From Marinigracilibium pacificum (GTDB taxonomy: Bacteria; Bacteroidota; Bacteroidia; Cytophagales; Cyclobacteriaceae): a stretch of DNA of 64,000 nt. This document shows positions 15,883 to 24,711 of the stretch, in pieces. The position numbers and the translations under genes were made by a program. The notes beneath the pieces were generated by a model. It worked only from the letters and a program-made list of their open reading frames with translations. It was not told where the DNA came from and made no database searches. The stretch lies in NCBI RefSeq assembly GCF_012926615.1, contig NZ_JABBNU010000003.1, forward strand, positions 248,001-312,000, read 5' to 3'. Positions within the stretch are counted from its first letter, which is position 1. Each line of letters begins with the position of its first letter.

Positions 15883-16762
15883 TTTTATCTTTCTTTAATT
15901 GAAATGCTCTAGTTATGTTAAAACCAAAATGAATATCTCCTGAAAAGAAATCATTAACAGTTCCAGGAATGATACTGTTTTCAACCATTCCAAGATTATT
16001 GGTGAAGATTAATTGAAATACGTGCCCCCCGGTTTCAATTTCCCAACCAATTCCAAACGCATCATTATTACTTTCAGGAAAAGCGTCTCTATTTAATCGT
16101 CCAAAATATTCAGCTGTAATAGCCATTCTTTTTGTAATCTTTAATCTTGTTGCAAGATTTAAAGCGAATGCCTCATTTTCTTCAAAATATTCGACAACAT
16201 TTCGATGCAACCAATATGGTGCTACCTGGAAAGAAAATGAAGGAGAGAACTTTCTTGCAATAAGTAAACCAGTCGCATAACTCATTCTATCTACAGCTGC
16301 AGGTTGTTCATCTCTTACATTGATATCCAAAGCTGCACTAGATAGTATAGTCGCACTAATAGGCATTCCATTATCCTGTTGTTTTAACAGTGCATACTTC
16401 AAATAACCATCAAAGTATTTTGGTCCACTGCTCCTACCTATACCGATAGACAGGTTATCGGTTATTGCATAGTCAAGAGCAATACGAATAACCGCCTGAT
16501 CAAGTCCGAAAAACTCTTCGATACCTGAATTTAGCTTACCGAAGCGGTGCATAATTACAAAGTCAAGAGTACCAGCCCCTCTGGTTTCTATAGTATGCCC
16601 ATTAATTAACCTGGTTCCTTTAAAAGTTCCTTCAACCTCATAAGATTCATCATCATTTGATAACTCACTTAATAAATCATCATCCTGTCCAACTACGTTA
16701 ATAGAAAAGGTGAAAGAAATCAGGATAAGCAAAAAAGTAATTTTACATTTCATCATATTCAA
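15866..16762 (-). CDS. DUF5777 family outer-membrane beta-barrel protein
   Basis: This 298-aa protein has a signal peptide ending near VVGQDDD, then a conserved Bacteroidota pattern: GTFKGTRLINGHTIETRGAG, DFVIMHRFG, GLDQAVIRIALDYAITDNL and repeated amphipathic strands to the end. I recognise it as DUF5777. Such proteins are commonly encoded next to YceI and small cytochromes, as here. The start overlaps the YceI stop by up to 20 bp; internal Met codons at residues 3 and 4 would shorten the overlap. No enzymatic motif is present, and pore or scaffold function is inferred. Confidence 0.75.
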   Translation of the reverse strand: MNMMKCKITFLLILISFTFSINVVGQDDDLLSELSNDDESYEVEGTFKGTRLINGHTIETRGAGTLDFVIMHRFGKLNSGIEEFFGLDQAVIRIALDYAITDNLSIGIGRSSGPKYFDGYLKYALLKQQDNGMPISATILSSAALDINVRDEQPAAVDRMSYATGLLIARKFSPSFSFQVAPYWLHRNVVEYFEENEAFALNLATRLKITKRMAITAEYFGRLNRDAFPESNNDAFGIGWEIETGGHVFQLIFTNNLGMVENSIIPGTVNDFFSGDIHFGFNITRAFQLKKDKNEKSW

Positions 16763-17279
16763 AATTCAGATTAACCTTAATTTTATCAGCTATATTATAA
16801 AAAACCACCTTAGGCTTTTCGATATCAAAATCATCCAAAGGAACATAAAACTCTGTCTCTAAAGTGATCTTGCCACCTTCAATTTTCATAACGCCTTCTG
16901 CCTTCCATGTTTTTTTAATTCCATGAATGGTGATATCACCTTCAGCTTCGACATTCTGTTTTCCGGATTTACCTTTGTCAAACCCTTTTATAGAGCCGGT
17001 AAATGTGGCCTTTGGAAACTTTTCAGATTCCATGTAATTTTCATTAAAATGCTCCTGCATTAAGTCTTTTTCAAAGTCAAAACTCTTAATTGGAACTTCA
17101 AAAGCTATTCTGTTAGAACTTAGGTCAATTATACTTTGTCCTTTATTCGAATGAGCTTCAATATCTTCGAGTGGTGCTTTAGAATAAAAATGGACATCCC
17201 CATTTCTTTCAACATATTTTTGGGCATTAATGTATAATGGGATCCCAATCATTAAAAAGATCAAGTAATACGCTTTCAT
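16743..17279 (-). CDS. YceI family periplasmic protein
   Basis: This 178-aa exported protein has a signal peptide (MKAYYLIFLMIGIPLYINAQ) and the YceI lipocalin-like barrel: GDVHFYSKAPLEDIEAHS, NRIAFEVPIKSFDFEKDLM, HFNENYMESEKFPKATFTG, and GDITIHGIKKTWKAEG. YceI domains bind isoprenoid chains such as polyprenyl quinones. It is the first gene of a three-gene operon with DUF5777 and the haem-motif lipoprotein, suggesting a periplasmic redox or quinone-related system. The upstream 206 bp are AT-rich and likely contain the promoter. Confidence 0.88.
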   Translation of the reverse strand: MKAYYLIFLMIGIPLYINAQKYVERNGDVHFYSKAPLEDIEAHSNKGQSIIDLSSNRIAFEVPIKSFDFEKDLMQEHFNENYMESEKFPKATFTGSIKGFDKGKSGKQNVEAEGDITIHGIKKTWKAEGVMKIEGGKITLETEFYVPLDDFDIEKPKVVFYNIADKIKVNLNFEYDEM

Positions 17280-17450
17280 TGTGGTAATAATTTAGTTTTA
17301 ATTAGTCGGCAAGTATTTATTTATAAAAAATTCGTTTAAACAAAAACTCTAATAAAAGACAATACAATTACATTACCATGATATTTTATCGAAAAATACC
17401 ATGATTACCTATCGGCATAAACAAATCAAAATTTTATGCTAAGGAAATCA

Positions 17451-17478
17451 AATTCCGGGGATGGTTATCCCCAGAATT
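17451..17478 (-). terminator. Terminator-like hairpin after the CHRD lipoprotein gene
   Basis: AATTCTGGGGAT pairs with ATCCCCGGAATT (one T-G pair) around the loop AACC on the minus strand, 9 bp below the CHRD gene. The following T-tract is weak (TGATTT), so it may be a stabiliser rather than an efficient terminator. Confidence 0.5.
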
Positions 17479-17486
17479 AAAATATA

Positions 17487-19040
17487 TTATTGTGCGCTAC
17501 CTCCTATATTTGTTTGAGTTACTACTGTTTCTAATGCATTTGGAGCCAAGTGTACATTAATATAACCTTCATAAGTTGTTGTTAAGGTTTCATAAGTAAT
17601 ATTCTCCTGAGCATTAGTTTCCCTTATAGTAGTTCGACTGTTTCCTGAAGTACCATCCACTTCATTAAGATTAATAGCTATCCCTCCAGGGTTAGAAATT
17701 GATCCGGAATGAATGTGAGCGGGGTGTATACCCTGATCAGGAGTACCAGTTAACTGAATTTCTAAAAGAGTATAGCCATTTAATCTTTGCTTAAATGTAG
17801 CGGTGCCTTCAATCCCTGAATTATCTACAGCAACAAAATTATATGTTGTAGACTCCCCGGAAAGTGCATTACCACCTATATCGGTTCTTGCAGCAACGGT
17901 TTCATCAGGTAAATAAACCCTCAAATTGGCATTATATGACGATGTCAGAACAGCATAAGTTACATCACCAGAATTATCTTCTCTTATTGTATTAAGTCCT
18001 TTGCCACTTGAGCCATTTATAGAGTTCAGTTCAATTAATTTCGAGCCAGATTCTATTGATGAATTACTCCATATTTCAACCGGATATATTGTTCCCTGTG
18101 TTGTATTTACAAGATCAATCATAACTAGAGAATGACCACCTTCTCGCTTGTATATTTCAACAACTCCAGTAACTCCACTATCATTTCTTTCTTCCAAAGT
18201 ATATTGAGTGACTTCACCTGTAAGAGCATTAGATCCAATATCTCCTTGAGCGACTATTGTACCAATATCATCAACACTCAAATGAATATTTACATAACCA
18301 TCAAAACTGGAAAGATTATCGAAATTCCTATCTTGAATTAATGTTGCTGAAAAGTCAGTATCTCCATTTAGTTCATTTAGAGTGATTGCTACATCCCCGG
18401 TTTCAGCAGCTGAATTATCATGAATATGCATCGGGTGCATCATACCTGCAACTCCAACACTAGCAGAAACTGCTACCCAAACATCACCTCCTACTTTTTC
18501 TACAAAGAATATTCCTCCATCAATCTGTGTAAGTGAATTAGGAACAAATAATGGATAATCTTCTATATTACCGGTTAGCTCATTAGGACCTATATCAGCC
18601 GTTGCTGCTACAGTAAGATCACTTTCACTAACATGTAATGCAACATACCCGTCATAGGCTAAAAGATCATCGTAGGTAACATCATTACCGGCATTATCTT
18701 CAGAAATTTCAGTTGTACTTGCACCATTTATCACATTATTTAGGTCAATTACAACCTGACCCGGCTCAAAGGTACTCCCCATGTGGATATGTCCTGGATG
18801 AGGGCCAGTATCATTATTGAGGTCTATAATTACTCTTGTAGAATTATCATCTAACTCTACAAATTTCACTGTACCAAAAGCCTCAAATGAGGTATTGTAC
18901 AATGTGTAAACTTTTTCTTCTCCGGTTGGCTGTGGACCTACCGGATCTTCGTCATCGTCGTCGCATGAAATAGCAATTCCAGCTATCAAAACAATCATTA
19001 ATATATAATGAAGTCTGGAAATTAATTTGTTAAATAACAT
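17487..19040 (-). CDS. Surface lipoprotein with four CHRD domains
   Basis: The 517-aa product has a lipoprotein signal (VLIAGIAISCDDDDED, Cys near residue 26) and four tandem CHRD-type repeats of about 118 residues, each ending in IGxNxLxG or IGGSAQ. Repeats 1, 2 and 4 carry HPGHIHMG, HPMHIHDN and HPAHIHSG plus a second histidine in HVSES, HLSVDD and HLAPN. Repeat 3 reads YPVEIWSN and YLPDE and has lost all of these. CHRD is a beta-sandwich first described in chordin; bacterial function is unknown, though the histidines suggest a metal site. It is 29 bp downstream of the sigma-partner gene and probably belongs to that operon. Confidence 0.82.
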   Translation of the reverse strand: MLFNKLISRLHYILMIVLIAGIAISCDDDDEDPVGPQPTGEEKVYTLYNTSFEAFGTVKFVELDDNSTRVIIDLNNDTGPHPGHIHMGSTFEPGQVVIDLNNVINGASTTEISEDNAGNDVTYDDLLAYDGYVALHVSESDLTVAATADIGPNELTGNIEDYPLFVPNSLTQIDGGIFFVEKVGGDVWVAVSASVGVAGMMHPMHIHDNSAAETGDVAITLNELNGDTDFSATLIQDRNFDNLSSFDGYVNIHLSVDDIGTIVAQGDIGSNALTGEVTQYTLEERNDSGVTGVVEIYKREGGHSLVMIDLVNTTQGTIYPVEIWSNSSIESGSKLIELNSINGSSGKGLNTIREDNSGDVTYAVLTSSYNANLRVYLPDETVAARTDIGGNALSGESTTYNFVAVDNSGIEGTATFKQRLNGYTLLEIQLTGTPDQGIHPAHIHSGSISNPGGIAINLNEVDGTSGNSRTTIRETNAQENITYETLTTTYEGYINVHLAPNALETVVTQTNIGGSAQ

Positions 19041-19069
19041 AATTGGTTTTTGTTAATAGTTTTTAGAAG

Positions 19070-20386
19070 TTAGTTAAACTTAAGCGCTACCTTCAGACCG
19101 TTGCTAATTAGTCTGACTTGCCCGTTTCCAACACCCTTAAGTGGTAAATTAAAATAAGGGATAGCAGAAACAGACCACCTTTTACTTAAACTTCGTTCCA
19201 GGCCGACTTCCAAATTCAGAACACCAAACCAATGGTAATTCTCATTTTCGCCGTACCAGCCAGTTGGGTTTTCATATTGATTATAATTATAGTAGTATTC
19301 GTATTCTTCTTCCAGCATTAACCAACTAGAAATACCGGTTGTAACGAACCACTTTGTCTTTCCTTTATTGTCAAAATAATATCTAACGTTTAAGGGTATA
19401 TCCAACACTTCACAAGTACCATACGTCTTATCAGGATCCTTATAATAGCCCCCAGTTGTATAATTACCTGATCCAGCCCAATAATACTTGGTACTAATAT
19501 TTGCACCAGTTTCTATCGACCATTTATTAGTTACATTAAGAAAAATGGAGAAACCCATTCTATCCGAAAACTTATCAAACCCCTTAAAATTTACAGTAGA
19601 CATATCAGCAGCATAATATGCAGCAACTGATATGGCAGGATGAACAACCTGTTTTTCTTCATTAACTTTAATGGTTGAAGCGGTTTTACCAACAAGAATC
19701 ATTTGAGGATTCTCATGTATTTTCCCTGTATAATGAATTGGTTTTAACCTGGTATAAACAAAGCCCGAAGAGGCTTCATGAATGTTCACACTATTCCCAC
19801 TAACAACCTTTGAATCACCAATATCACCATGATATTCCCCTTCGGACCTATTGTGATCATCACTGTTAGAAATTATAATTCCCTCTTTTGATTGATCATG
19901 ATAATAACCTGATTTTCCTTGATTTTGTTTCTCAATATTTGAGATTGAATTTGAATTAGCAGATTTATCATTAGAATTTGAAACTGCACTTTCTTTATCT
20001 CCAATATTTATCTCTGAACCTTTCATTTCTTTCTGGCTCAATGAAAATGATGCTTGCACTGAATCAATAATATTATTATCACTATTATTAATCCCATTAA
20101 CTAATGCTTCATCAGAAACTTTTCCATCAGCCGATATCTTAGATGCAGATGGTTCATAATTATTTATAATATTTAACTCCCTAAAACCTATATACATCAA
20201 TAAAAGCACGATTACTCCTGAAAGGAATAACGAAATCGTCTTCCATTTATTCACTCTTTGCTCCGGAGATTGCTCGATTTTTTCGACCATCTTTTCCCAA
20301 TCTGATTCTCTAAAATCAGTTGGCTCATAAGAAAGCCCTTTCTTAAATATATCTTCCAGATTATCCTTGTCTCTCATAATTTTCAT
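19070..20386 (-). CDS. Membrane protein with anti-sigma-like N-terminus and C-terminal barrel-like domain
   Basis: The 438-aa protein has a short cytoplasmic segment (residues 1-44, FKKGLSYEPTDFRESDWEKM), one transmembrane helix (about 46-66, ISLFLSGVIVLLLMYIGF), a Ser/Asn-rich linker (about 70-235) and a C-terminal region (about 240-438) of alternating strands resembling PorT/OMP_b-brl domains. It overlaps the ECF sigma gene by 26 bp, the typical position of an anti-sigma factor. I infer that the N-terminus holds the sigma factor at the membrane and the C-terminus senses the envelope. It has no ZAS zinc motif. The barrel-like part may be a soluble beta-domain rather than membrane-inserted. 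Confidence 0.6.
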   Translation of the reverse strand: MKIMRDKDNLEDIFKKGLSYEPTDFRESDWEKMVEKIEQSPEQRVNKWKTISLFLSGVIVLLLMYIGFRELNIINNYEPSASKISADGKVSDEALVNGINNSDNNIIDSVQASFSLSQKEMKGSEINIGDKESAVSNSNDKSANSNSISNIEKQNQGKSGYYHDQSKEGIIISNSDDHNRSEGEYHGDIGDSKVVSGNSVNIHEASSGFVYTRLKPIHYTGKIHENPQMILVGKTASTIKVNEEKQVVHPAISVAAYYAADMSTVNFKGFDKFSDRMGFSIFLNVTNKWSIETGANISTKYYWAGSGNYTTGGYYKDPDKTYGTCEVLDIPLNVRYYFDNKGKTKWFVTTGISSWLMLEEEYEYYYNYNQYENPTGWYGENENYHWFGVLNLEVGLERSLSKRWSVSAIPYFNLPLKGVGNGQVRLISNGLKVALKFN

Positions 20387-20927
20387 TTAATAATCTATGG
20401 ATAGCCTGTTGCAAATATTTCTTAGCCTTAAATAAATTAGACTTTGATGTACCTTCTGATATTTCTAGTATTTCAGCAATATCAGCATGTTTATAACCTT
20501 CAATTACATACAAATTAAAAACTGTTCGATACGCTGGAGGTAACTCTCTAACCAACGAAAGCATCTCCTGATAATTTATACCAGAAACAATTTCTTCTTT
20601 ATTACCTATATCTAAAGCTTCATCTAAATCTTGATGATTAGCATATTTACTATACTTTTGAATATGATTTATTGCAGTATTTACTACTATTCTTCTAAAC
20701 CATGGCTTAAAAGGTTTGGTAGTATCAAATGAATCCAGATTTTGAAAAACCTTTAAAAAAGAATCATTCAATACCTCTATAGCCTCATCTCGATTATTTA
20801 CATATCGTAAACAAATACTCAAACCATATCCATGAAACATCTGGTAAAGATGTTTCTGACTGTCCTTCTTCCATTTTTTACATCCACGAAGAATATTTTG
20901 GAATATGATATCTGGTGTATTATCCAA
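20361..20927 (-). CDS. ECF RNA polymerase sigma factor
   Basis: This 188-aa protein is a sigma-70 family ECF factor. Region 2 is visible as YGLSICLRYVNNRDEAIEVLNDSFLKVF and FKPWFRRIVVNTAINH; region 4 as LPPAYRTVFNLYVIEGYKHADIAEIL with SEGTSKSNLFKAKKYL. Only a TTG (complement of 20925-20927) is available as a start because a TAG lies in frame six codons before and there is no ATG between. It overlaps the downstream membrane partner by 26 bp. The target promoters are not known; autoregulation and control of the CHRD gene are inferred from the operon. Confidence 0.92.
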   Translation of the reverse strand: MDNTPDIIFQNILRGCKKWKKDSQKHLYQMFHGYGLSICLRYVNNRDEAIEVLNDSFLKVFQNLDSFDTTKPFKPWFRRIVVNTAINHIQKYSKYANHQDLDEALDIGNKEEIVSGINYQEMLSLVRELPPAYRTVFNLYVIEGYKHADIAEILEISEGTSKSNLFKAKKYLQQAIHRLLNENYERQG

Positions 20928-21038
20928 TGATTCTGGTTTTTTTAACTATACAGGGAATAGTTATAAATGGTTGCCTCCTTAAATTTAATTATTTATATCT
21001 AATCTTCGGAAAGTTAAAACAGTATTAATTAAATCAAT

Positions 21039-21066
21039 AAAAAAGTCCATGACTGGCGCCATGGAC
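21039..21066 (-). terminator. Intrinsic terminator of the small gene at 21098
   Basis: GTCCATG pairs with CATGGAC (7 bp) around GCGCCAGT on the minus strand, followed by six T. Its position, 31 bp past the stop of the 62-codon frame, supports that frame being transcribed. Confidence 0.7.
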
Positions 21067-21097
21067 AAGGATAGATAATATACTATGTAATCAATTA

Positions 21098-21286
21098 TTA
21101 AAAGAATATTTTTATTTGCTTTTTATTGTCTGATTCAATTGGCATATCATTTTTTTCAACTGGCTGTATCGACAGGATTTCTTTAGCCTGTTGAGTTTTA
21201 TCTTCTAAATAGCCAGCAAACTCCTTCTTTTCTACCTCATCGGGAGTTAAAAATAAAGCCAGAAAGGAAAATAATAATTTTGCCAT
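21098..21286 (-). CDS. Small hypothetical protein with N-terminal hydrophobic segment
   Basis: This 62-codon frame starts with MAKLLFSFLALFLTPDEVEKK, a short hydrophobic stretch of about 12 residues followed by a charged tail ending in KKQIKIFF. I do not recognise a family. It could be a small membrane-attached peptide. The evidence that it is real is position (alone between two transcription units), an ATG start, and a terminator-like hairpin just downstream. No function is proposed. Confidence 0.45.
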   Translation of the reverse strand: MAKLLFSFLALFLTPDEVEKKEFAGYLEDKTQQAKEILSIQPVEKNDMPIESDNKKQIKIFF

Positions 21287-21383
21287 AGGTTTAGTTTTGA
21301 CATTAATAAAGAAAATATTAGGCCAAACAAACTAAACATCTAATAATCAGCAACTTAAATAAAATTACGAATTAGATAAAATT

Positions 21384-21411
21384 AAAAAAGTGTATCATTT
21401 TGATACACTTT
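21384..21411 (-). terminator. Intrinsic terminator of the MacB-type permease gene
   Basis: AAAGTGTATCA pairs perfectly with TGATACACTTT over an AAA loop on the minus strand, continuing into TTT. It lies 33 bp below the permease stop. Confidence 0.85.
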
Positions 21412-21443
21412 AAATATTTTTTCGGACAGTTTTATCCTAAACC

Positions 21444-22688
21444 TTACTCATACCTAAGGGCTACAATTGGATCAAGTTTGGACGCCTTGTTCGCAGGAAT
21501 AAACCCAGCAATAAGTCCGACACCAACACAAACAACAAAGCCCAATATAATCCAGGGAATTGGCAATATAACCCCGCCTTCACCAATCAATGAGCCTACA
21601 ATATTTCCAATCAACGCTCCTGCAACTATACCACCAATACCTCCTATTACACAAATCAAAATTGCTTCGATTAAAAATTGAGAACGTATTGTACTAGGCT
21701 TCGCACCAAGAGCTTTTCTTAGACCAATCTCTCTTGTTCTTTCAGTTACTGACACCAACATTATATTCATTAAGGCTATTACTGCTCCTAATAAGGTAAC
21801 ACCTCCTAAAGTAAATCCACCAATACGCATATATGAAGCTATGTTTTCTAATTCCTCAGCAACAGTTTCATTTCTCTCAACTGTAAATGAATCCTCAGTA
21901 CCAATTGGATCTTGTCTTATTAACCTCATAACATGGCGAGCATTTGCCATAATATTTTCCGTATCAATCGGGTCACTTACATTAATGGTGATATCATACT
22001 CGGGACTTTGAGTTATTAGTCTTCTAGCAGTCTCGATTGGTATTAATATCCTTCTATCCTGGCTATTATTTCCTCCAAGTCCTCCTTGTTCTTCAGTTGT
22101 TCCAATAACTTTAAATCTTTTACCCAATAAGAAAATATACTCACCTATTGGGTCCTCATATTCTTCAAATAAAGACTCTTTTATAGCATACCCGATTATA
22201 GCTGTACTTGTACCGTTTTCTATGTCAAATTCAGTGAAATTCCTGCCTTTCTCAAGATTTAAACCTCTTAAGCTTAAATAATTATTATCACCTCCAGTTA
22301 CTCTAGTATTCGGATTAGTTTTTTTTGACCCTCTTTTAACTTCTGCTGTCCATGATGCAACAACAGATAAGCCAACAGTCTCTGTCTCTTCAAACCTGTT
22401 TTGGAAATCTGATACTTCAGCATAGGTTAATTTAGGATATACCTTTTCTTCTTTACCTGCAGAACTTCTGCCATAATTCCTTTTTGAGGTAATCTCAATC
22501 GTATTAGCGCCCAAACTGCTAAAAGAATTTGAAATACTAGATTTCATAGCTTCGATAGCTGTCAATACACCCACAAGAAGCATTATCCCAACGGTAATAA
22601 TTGCTGCAGTTATAATTGACCTGAGCAAATTTGATTTGATTGAATCAAGACTTACAGAAATATTTTCACGAATATCCATAGTTCGCAT
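21444..22688 (-). CDS. MacB/FtsX-type ABC transporter permease
   Basis: This 414-aa inner-membrane protein has the MacB layout: an N-terminal helix (about 22-45, RSIITAAIITVGIMLLVGVLTAI), a periplasmic MacB_PCD domain (about 50-270, with SSLGANTIEITSKRNYG and RVTGGDNNYLSLRG), and three C-terminal helices (about 288-410) containing ALMNIMLVSVTERTREIGLRKALGA, here given in parts: SVTERTREIGLRKALGA. The family exports lipoproteins, peptides or drugs, or signals mechanically. No ATPase gene is adjacent, so it must use a partner from elsewhere. An ATG three codons in (22679) is an alternative start. The gene is monocistronic with its own terminator. Confidence 0.9.
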   Translation of the reverse strand: MRTMDIRENISVSLDSIKSNLLRSIITAAIITVGIMLLVGVLTAIEAMKSSISNSFSSLGANTIEITSKRNYGRSSAGKEEKVYPKLTYAEVSDFQNRFEETETVGLSVVASWTAEVKRGSKKTNPNTRVTGGDNNYLSLRGLNLEKGRNFTEFDIENGTSTAIIGYAIKESLFEEYEDPIGEYIFLLGKRFKVIGTTEEQGGLGGNNSQDRRILIPIETARRLITQSPEYDITINVSDPIDTENIMANARHVMRLIRQDPIGTEDSFTVERNETVAEELENIASYMRIGGFTLGGVTLLGAVIALMNIMLVSVTERTREIGLRKALGAKPSTIRSQFLIEAILICVIGGIGGIVAGALIGNIVGSLIGEGGVILPIPWIILGFVVCVGVGLIAGFIPANKASKLDPIVALRYE

Positions 22689-22840
22689 TTGATTTATTAA
22701 ATTAAATATAAGTAAAGAGGTTTTTGTAACTTAACTTTATTACGAATACGGAAGAATGATTATACAAACGGTAGCATTCTATTTGTTAAATTGAATAAAG
22801 AATGAAACGGTAGTCTTATTCCAACCGTCTTAATAATAAA

Positions 22841-24109
22841 ATGATATTAATGCAGCGTATTTTCTTAATCATATTTTTAATGTCTATCGGGCTAAAATCT
22901 TTTGCAACCACGATTTTAATTCCGATGGATGAAACCCAAAAAAACCACCTTAAAGCTTATGGTATTACATTCTGGATTCTTGAAAAAAAGATACCGGCTG
23001 ACTGGTTATTAAATTACAGGGGAGGAAGTTTTGCTGTTGATCATTATCCATCAATTGAAAATGAATTGATCATAAGAGGAGTATCTTATGAAAAAATCAG
23101 TTCTTCTCAATATAAAAGCATTTTAACAGAGATCAATAGCCCTGCATCCAACATGGATATAATGAAACTTGAAAAAGCTCCGAAGGTTGCTGTATATTCT
23201 CCAAAGAGCAAACAACCCTGGGATGATGCGGTAACTCTTGCTCTAACATATGCTGAAATACCCTATGACGTAGTTTTTGATACTGAGGTAATGGAAGGAA
23301 AACTTTCCGAATATGACTGGCTACACCTTCATCATGAGGACTTTACAGGTCAATATGGTAAGTTTTACAGAAATGCTCGAAACCAACCATGGTATATAGA
23401 GCAAAAAATGGAATACGAGGAACTGGCAGCAAAATTTGGATATAAAAAGGTATCGCAATTAAAACTCGAAGTAGTAAAAAGAATTCGCAATTATGTTTCT
23501 ACAGGAGGCTTTATGTTTGCTATGTGTTCAGCAACTGACACTTATGATATTGCCTTATCCGGAGATGGAATTGATATGATTGATTACATGTTTGATGGTG
23601 ACCCTCCAGATCCAAATGCACAAGAAAAGCTAATCTATGATAACTGCTTTGCATTTGAGAATTTTAAAATAAGCAAAAACCCATATGAGTATGAGTATTC
23701 AAATATTGATATGCAACCAGAATCCCGAGGTGTGACTGAAAAAAATGATTATTTCAATTTATTTAAATTCTCTGCAAAATGGGACCCAATACCAACCATG
23801 CTGACTCAGAATCACACAAGGGTAGTAAAAGGATTTATTGGTCAAACTACAGCTTTTAGATTGAGTCTTATTAAACCGGATGTGGTAATTATGGGATCCA
23901 ATGAATCTATTGGTGAGGCAAGATACATTCATGGAATTTATGGAAAAGGATTCTGGACTTTCTATGGAGGGCATGACCCTGAAGATTATCAACATTTTGT
24001 TGGAGAGGAACCAACAGATCTAAATTTACACCCAAATAGTCCTGGTTACAGATTAATACTAAACAACATTCTATTTCCTGCTGCTAAGAAAAAGAAACAA
24101 AAGACCTGA
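22841..24109 (+). CDS. Exported protein of the type often annotated 'asparagine synthetase B' in Bacteroidota
   Basis: The 422-aa product has a signal peptide (IFLIIFLMSIGLKSFA) and begins the mature part with TTILIPMDETQKNHLKAYG. Later segments include KVAVYSPKSKQPWDDAVTLAL, YDWLHLHHEDFTGQYGKF, STGGFMFAMCSATDTYDIAL and the C-terminal GKGFWTFYGGHDPEDYQH. I know this family from automatic annotations as asparagine synthetase B, but none of the PP-loop or N-terminal nucleophilic-Cys motifs of that enzyme are present, and it is exported. The middle part resembles a class I amidotransferase-like fold with Cys in AMCSATD. True function is unknown. It is divergent from the permease gene. Confidence 0.6.
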   Translation: MILMQRIFLIIFLMSIGLKSFATTILIPMDETQKNHLKAYGITFWILEKKIPADWLLNYRGGSFAVDHYPSIENELIIRGVSYEKISSSQYKSILTEINSPASNMDIMKLEKAPKVAVYSPKSKQPWDDAVTLALTYAEIPYDVVFDTEVMEGKLSEYDWLHLHHEDFTGQYGKFYRNARNQPWYIEQKMEYEELAAKFGYKKVSQLKLEVVKRIRNYVSTGGFMFAMCSATDTYDIALSGDGIDMIDYMFDGDPPDPNAQEKLIYDNCFAFENFKISKNPYEYEYSNIDMQPESRGVTEKNDYFNLFKFSAKWDPIPTMLTQNHTRVVKGFIGQTTAFRLSLIKPDVVIMGSNESIGEARYIHGIYGKGFWTFYGGHDPEDYQHFVGEEPTDLNLHPNSPGYRLILNNILFPAAKKKKQKT

Positions 24110-24117
24110 TTGTTATA

Positions 24118-24711
24118 TTATTTTAAATATATAATTGCCCCTAAGGATAAATTAAATATTTTAATAGGAGAAAGATAGTCAGGATTTTGAATATAACTTA
24201 TTAATTCAAGATCATGAGTGGAAAACTCATAATAGAAGTTTATAAAATCTCGATTTGAACCTTTCATTTTCAAATTAATTCCTCCTCCTGTAAATACTCC
24301 AATTCTAATTGACGGCACCCACCAATAATACCCATTAGGATAACGCTCACTCCATCTGGTAAAATGATCATTACCAAAGGCATAATTCACAAACATTCCA
24401 GTTGTTAAAAAATTCAGATCAAATCTATTGCTTAACCGAACTCTAACATTAGGTATATATGTCAATTTGAGATTAGCTGAATATTCCTCTATTCCGCCTA
24501 CTTTTTCAGGAAGATAACCAAAATAAAACCCCAAATTAAGATATGAAGGTTTCTCTACAGATAATAACTCATACCCGCCACCAAAGGAGATCATCCCGAA
24601 ATTACCTGCATATTGGAGGTTAACAAAATCAGGCTGCCAGTCTATCTGAGCTTTGATTTGGTTTGGATAAAGAATCCATATTAAACAGAATATAAATGTA
24701 ATTTTTCTCAA
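24118..24711 (-). CDS. Exported hypothetical protein, probably small outer-membrane barrel
   Basis: This 197-aa protein has a signal peptide (ITFIFCLIWILYPNQIKA) and then repeated amphipathic strands rich in Tyr, Phe and Gly (for example LQYAGNFGMISFGGGYELL and YLNLGFYFGYLPEKVGG), ending in FNLSLGAIIYLK, which fits a small outer-membrane barrel. I do not recognise the family. The start is a TTG at 24711 that overlaps the stop of the metallophosphoesterase gene (TTGA), so the two are translationally coupled and may act together. Confidence 0.6.
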   Translation of the reverse strand: MRKITFIFCLIWILYPNQIKAQIDWQPDFVNLQYAGNFGMISFGGGYELLSVEKPSYLNLGFYFGYLPEKVGGIEEYSANLKLTYIPNVRVRLSNRFDLNFLTTGMFVNYAFGNDHFTRWSERYPNGYYWWVPSIRIGVFTGGGINLKMKGSNRDFINFYYEFSTHDLELISYIQNPDYLSPIKIFNLSLGAIIYLK

